Notes under the pieces: generated by a model
Databases searched by the model: none
What the model saw: only the letters and a program-made list of their open reading frames with translations
Told to the model about the DNA's origin: nothing
Origin: Methanolinea sp. UBA473
GTDB lineage: Archaea; Halobacteriota; Methanomicrobia; Methanomicrobiales; Methanospirillaceae
Direction of reading: 5' to 3'
Assembly: GCA_002509495.1 (NCBI GenBank)
Contig: DAEV01000016.1
Span: forward strand, 18,808-25,041
DNA: 6,234 bases
Shown: piece after piece, positions 5,444 to 6,234 of the stretch
Layout of the letters: every line of letters begins with the position of its first letter
How positions within the stretch are numbered: the stretch's first letter is position 1
Made by a program: the position numbers and the translations under genes

Positions 5444-5466
5444 TCCATAATTATAGGAGAAAAATA

Positions 5467-5475
5467 GATATAAAC
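5467..5475 (-). promoter_or_regulatory. TATA box for the ribosomal operon or leader RNA (GTTTATATC)
   Basis: TTTATATC is a good archaeal TATA match, preceded by purine-rich GAATAGG as a possible BRE. It lies about 30 nt downstream of the tfx stop, just after a T tract. The usual 25-27 nt spacing puts the start at about 5445. No better promoter is visible between here and rpl3, so it is the best candidate for the whole operon. Confidence 0.6.
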
Positions 5476-5492
5476 CTATTCGATCGCACGGG

Positions 5493-5499
5493 AAAAAAA
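5493..5499 (-). terminator. T-tract terminator of tfx
   Basis: Seven consecutive T on the minus strand begin 7 nt after the tfx stop codon. Archaeal RNA polymerase commonly terminates at such T tracts without a hairpin. A second run of five T at 5460-5464 lies beyond the next TATA box. Confidence 0.55.
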
Positions 5500-5506
5500 G
5501 GCCGCA

Positions 5507-5911
5507 TTACCCGAAATACAGGTCTCCTTCATCGTTGATGTATACGTCGATATTCTCCTTGACATACCTGGCTTTAAATCTTTCCGGGGCCGAGTCCCGG
5601 AGCTTGTTGATCAGGGAGATCGTATCGTATTTCACCTTTATCCCCATCTTCTCCGCTTCACCGTAGATGAAGGGAGCCACTTCCAGCAGGTCGGTTCCCG
5701 TCTGGATGGTGCAGAGGTGAGTGGCATCCAGAGTATAGAGAAATTCAAGCGTTTCTTTCGCCCGCTTGATATTTTCCATCGCGGATTTCTCGATCGTGCA
5801 GACATTAGCCTTGGACGTTCGGATGATATCGGCGATCTGCTGCTGGGTCATCCCCTGCTTCCGGTAACGGAGAACCTCCTTCTGACGATCGGTCAGCAGC
5901 CCGTCTTTCAT
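5507..5911 (-). CDS. tfx: Tfx family DNA-binding transcriptional regulator
   Basis: The 134-residue product matches the Tfx family, known from methanogens. The Methanothermobacter member binds DNA at the promoter region of the fmd (molybdenum formylmethanofuran dehydrogenase) operon. Residues 5-57 form a helix-turn-helix of the sigma-region-4/LuxR kind (LTDRQKEVLRYRKQGMTQQQ, then IADIIRTSKANVCTIEKSAM). The C-terminal half (about 60-134) is the Tfx-specific domain, ending in VYINDEGDLYFG. ATG at 5911 is chosen: GGTG lies 4 nt before it, and a TATA-like element at 5933-5940 predicts transcription starting almost exactly there, so the mRNA may be leaderless. ATG at 5926 would add MQRCS and lacks support. 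The gene is divergent from mtd and precedes the ribosomal operon on the same strand. Target genes are not shown by the sequence. Confidence 0.88.
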   Translation of the reverse strand: MKDGLLTDRQKEVLRYRKQGMTQQQIADIIRTSKANVCTIEKSAMENIKRAKETLEFLYTLDATHLCTIQTGTDLLEVAPFIYGEAEKMGIKVKYDTISLINKLRDSAPERFKARYVKENIDVYINDEGDLYFG

Positions 5912-5932
5912 ACTACACCGTTGCATTCCAAC

Positions 5933-5940
5933 AACTTAAA
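5933..5940 (-). promoter_or_regulatory. TATA-like element of tfx (TTTAAGTT)
   Basis: TTTAAGTT on the minus strand, with AGAAG just upstream as a possible BRE, is centred about 26 nt before the ATG at 5911. The match is moderate, but the spacing agrees with a leaderless or nearly leaderless tfx transcript. Confidence 0.4.
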
Positions 5941-5947
5941 CACTTCT

Positions 5948-5955
5948 GGTTAACC
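5948..5955. promoter_or_regulatory. GGTTAACC palindrome beside the tfx TATA box
   Basis: A perfect 8-bp palindrome 7 bp upstream of the tfx TATA-like element, in the position of the BRE or just upstream of it. It could be an operator, for instance for autoregulation, but is short enough to be chance. Confidence 0.3.
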
Positions 5956-6008
5956 CTGTCGTAAGCCCACACGATCTCCAGGGATTCAATGTACAACCCA
6001 TTACCCTT

Positions 6009-6044
6009 GGAAAAAAATTCATCCCTTCCTGTGGATTTTTTTCC
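6009..6044. promoter_or_regulatory. A/T-tract inverted repeat between tfx and mtd, candidate operator
   Basis: GGAAAAAAATTCA (6009-6021) is the inverted partner of TGGATTTTTTTCC (6032-6044): 12 of 13 positions match around a 10-bp spacer. The outer edge is about 20 bp upstream of the mtd TATA box, the place expected for an activator or repressor of mtd. Lacking any transcript end here, it is unlikely to be a terminator. The arms contain seven-base A and T tracts, which may also bend the DNA. Which protein binds is unknown, and divergent Tfx is one candidate. Confidence 0.5.
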
Positions 6045-6056
6045 TAAAATAAGATT

Positions 6057-6072
6057 TCAAAACGTTTATATT
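6057..6072 (+). promoter_or_regulatory. mtd promoter: BRE and TATA box (TTTATATT)
   Basis: TTTATATT at 6065-6072 is a strong archaeal TATA box, preceded by CAAAACG as an A-rich BRE. The expected start is near 6095, which gives an untranslated leader of about 27 nt with the ribosome binding site inside it. Confidence 0.75.
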
Positions 6073-6108
6073 AGCCCGGGCAAATAGTAACCTGTTAAAA
6101 TCAAAAAA

Positions 6109-6114
6109 GAGGTG
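6109..6114 (+). promoter_or_regulatory. Ribosome binding site of mtd (GAGGTG)
   Basis: GAGGTG matches the complement of the archaeal 16S 3' end and lies 7 nt before the ATG at 6122, fixing that start. Confidence 0.85.
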
Positions 6115-6121
6115 TTTATAC

Positions 6122-6234
6122 ATGGTAGTTAAAGTAGGAGTTGCCAAACTGGGCAATATCGCCAGCGGTGTAATGGCAGAACTGCTCCTCGATGAGAGGG
6201 CGGACCGCGAGGACATGCAGACATTCATGGCAAC
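6122..6234 (+). CDS. mtd: F420-dependent methylene-tetrahydromethanopterin dehydrogenase, N-terminal part
   Basis: Mtd reversibly reduces methenyl-tetrahydromethanopterin to methylene-tetrahydromethanopterin with reduced coenzyme F420, a cytoplasmic step in methanogenesis from CO2 or formate. Only 37 codons are present. The N-terminus [20 protein letters not shown] followed by LDERADRED is the very conserved beginning of this family, so the call is firm although the rest lies beyond the right edge. It has its own strong TATA box and ribosome binding site and is transcribed away from tfx. Confidence 0.93.

Larger units (their letters stand above)
4933..5446 (-). other. Candidate long structured leader of the ribosomal protein operon
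   Basis: No conserved protein gene is recognisable in this gap of more than 500 bases. If transcription starts about 26 nt downstream of the TATA box at 5467-5475, the transcript begins near 5445 and reaches L3 after about 510 nt. Perfect stems occur in order along it: 5429-5443 (5 bp), 5403-5420 (7 bp), 5353-5380 (9 bp), 5325-5343 (7 bp), palindromes at 5235-5258 and 5188-5199, and a GAAA-loop stem at 4986-4999. Several short ORFs overlap these. The sequence shows the stems directly. That they form a regulatory leader is inference. Alternatives are an independent small RNA followed by a separate L3 promoter, for example the weak TTTACAT at 5001-5007, or a decayed gene. Confidence 0.45.

Noticed and set aside
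5188..5448. 86-codon ATG-started frame on the minus strand (MEAYMRLPCWRQP...) covering the hairpin cluster
   Set aside because: Its ATG is at or just before the predicted transcription start. About half of its third positions are G or C, unlike the real genes here. Four perfect hairpins run through it, and no family is recognisable. A leaderless small protein is not excluded.
6009..6044. The A/T-tract inverted repeat as a two-way terminator
   Set aside because: Both flanking genes are transcribed away from this region, so there is no transcript to end here. An operator role fits the position better.
6019..6228. 69-codon minus-strand frame over the mtd promoter and start
   Set aside because: It is antisense to mtd and low in complexity (serine- and arginine-rich). 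The strong promoter and ribosome binding site point the other way.

Overview
The window comes from a methanogenic archaeon, most likely of the order Methanomicrobiales. This placement rests on recalled protein resemblance and was not tested by a search. Three things support it. The ribosomal proteins are of archaeal type and include an RNase P protein gene. A Tfx-family regulator is present, a family known from methanogens. The right edge holds the start of mtd, the F420-dependent methylene-tetrahydromethanopterin dehydrogenase of methanogenesis.

Positions 1-4932 (minus strand) hold a tightly packed S10/spc-type ribosomal protein operon. Read in the direction of transcription, right to left, the order is L3, L4, L23, L2, S19, L22, S3, L29, RNase P protein Rpp29 and the start of S17, which is cut by the window edge. 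Gaps are 0-10 nt, and several junctions are one-base stop/start overlaps (TGATG, TAATG), so translation is probably coupled. Four genes have an alternative GTG a few codons upstream of the likely ATG. In each case I chose the ATG.

Positions 4933-5506 form the long gap between L3 and tfx. A good minus-strand TATA box (5467-5475) predicts transcription starting near 5445, which would give the ribosomal operon a leader of about 510 nt. The first 120 nt of that leader contain four consecutive perfect hairpins. Further on come a tandem pair of 11-bp palindromes, a 12-bp palindrome and a GAAA-tetraloop hairpin just before L3. A 59-codon ORF with a TTG start and coding-like third positions also lies here. 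This region is the most likely place for something undescribed: a regulatory leader, a small RNA or a small protein.

Positions 5507-6121 hold tfx (minus strand) and the divergent intergenic region it shares with mtd. That region has a TATA box for each gene, a near-perfect 13-bp-armed inverted repeat of A and T tracts just upstream of the mtd promoter, and a GGTTAACC palindrome next to the tfx TATA box. Tfx was originally described as a DNA-binding protein acting at a methanogenesis operon, so local control of mtd is a reasonable hypothesis. mtd itself starts at 6122 on the plus strand and runs off the window.
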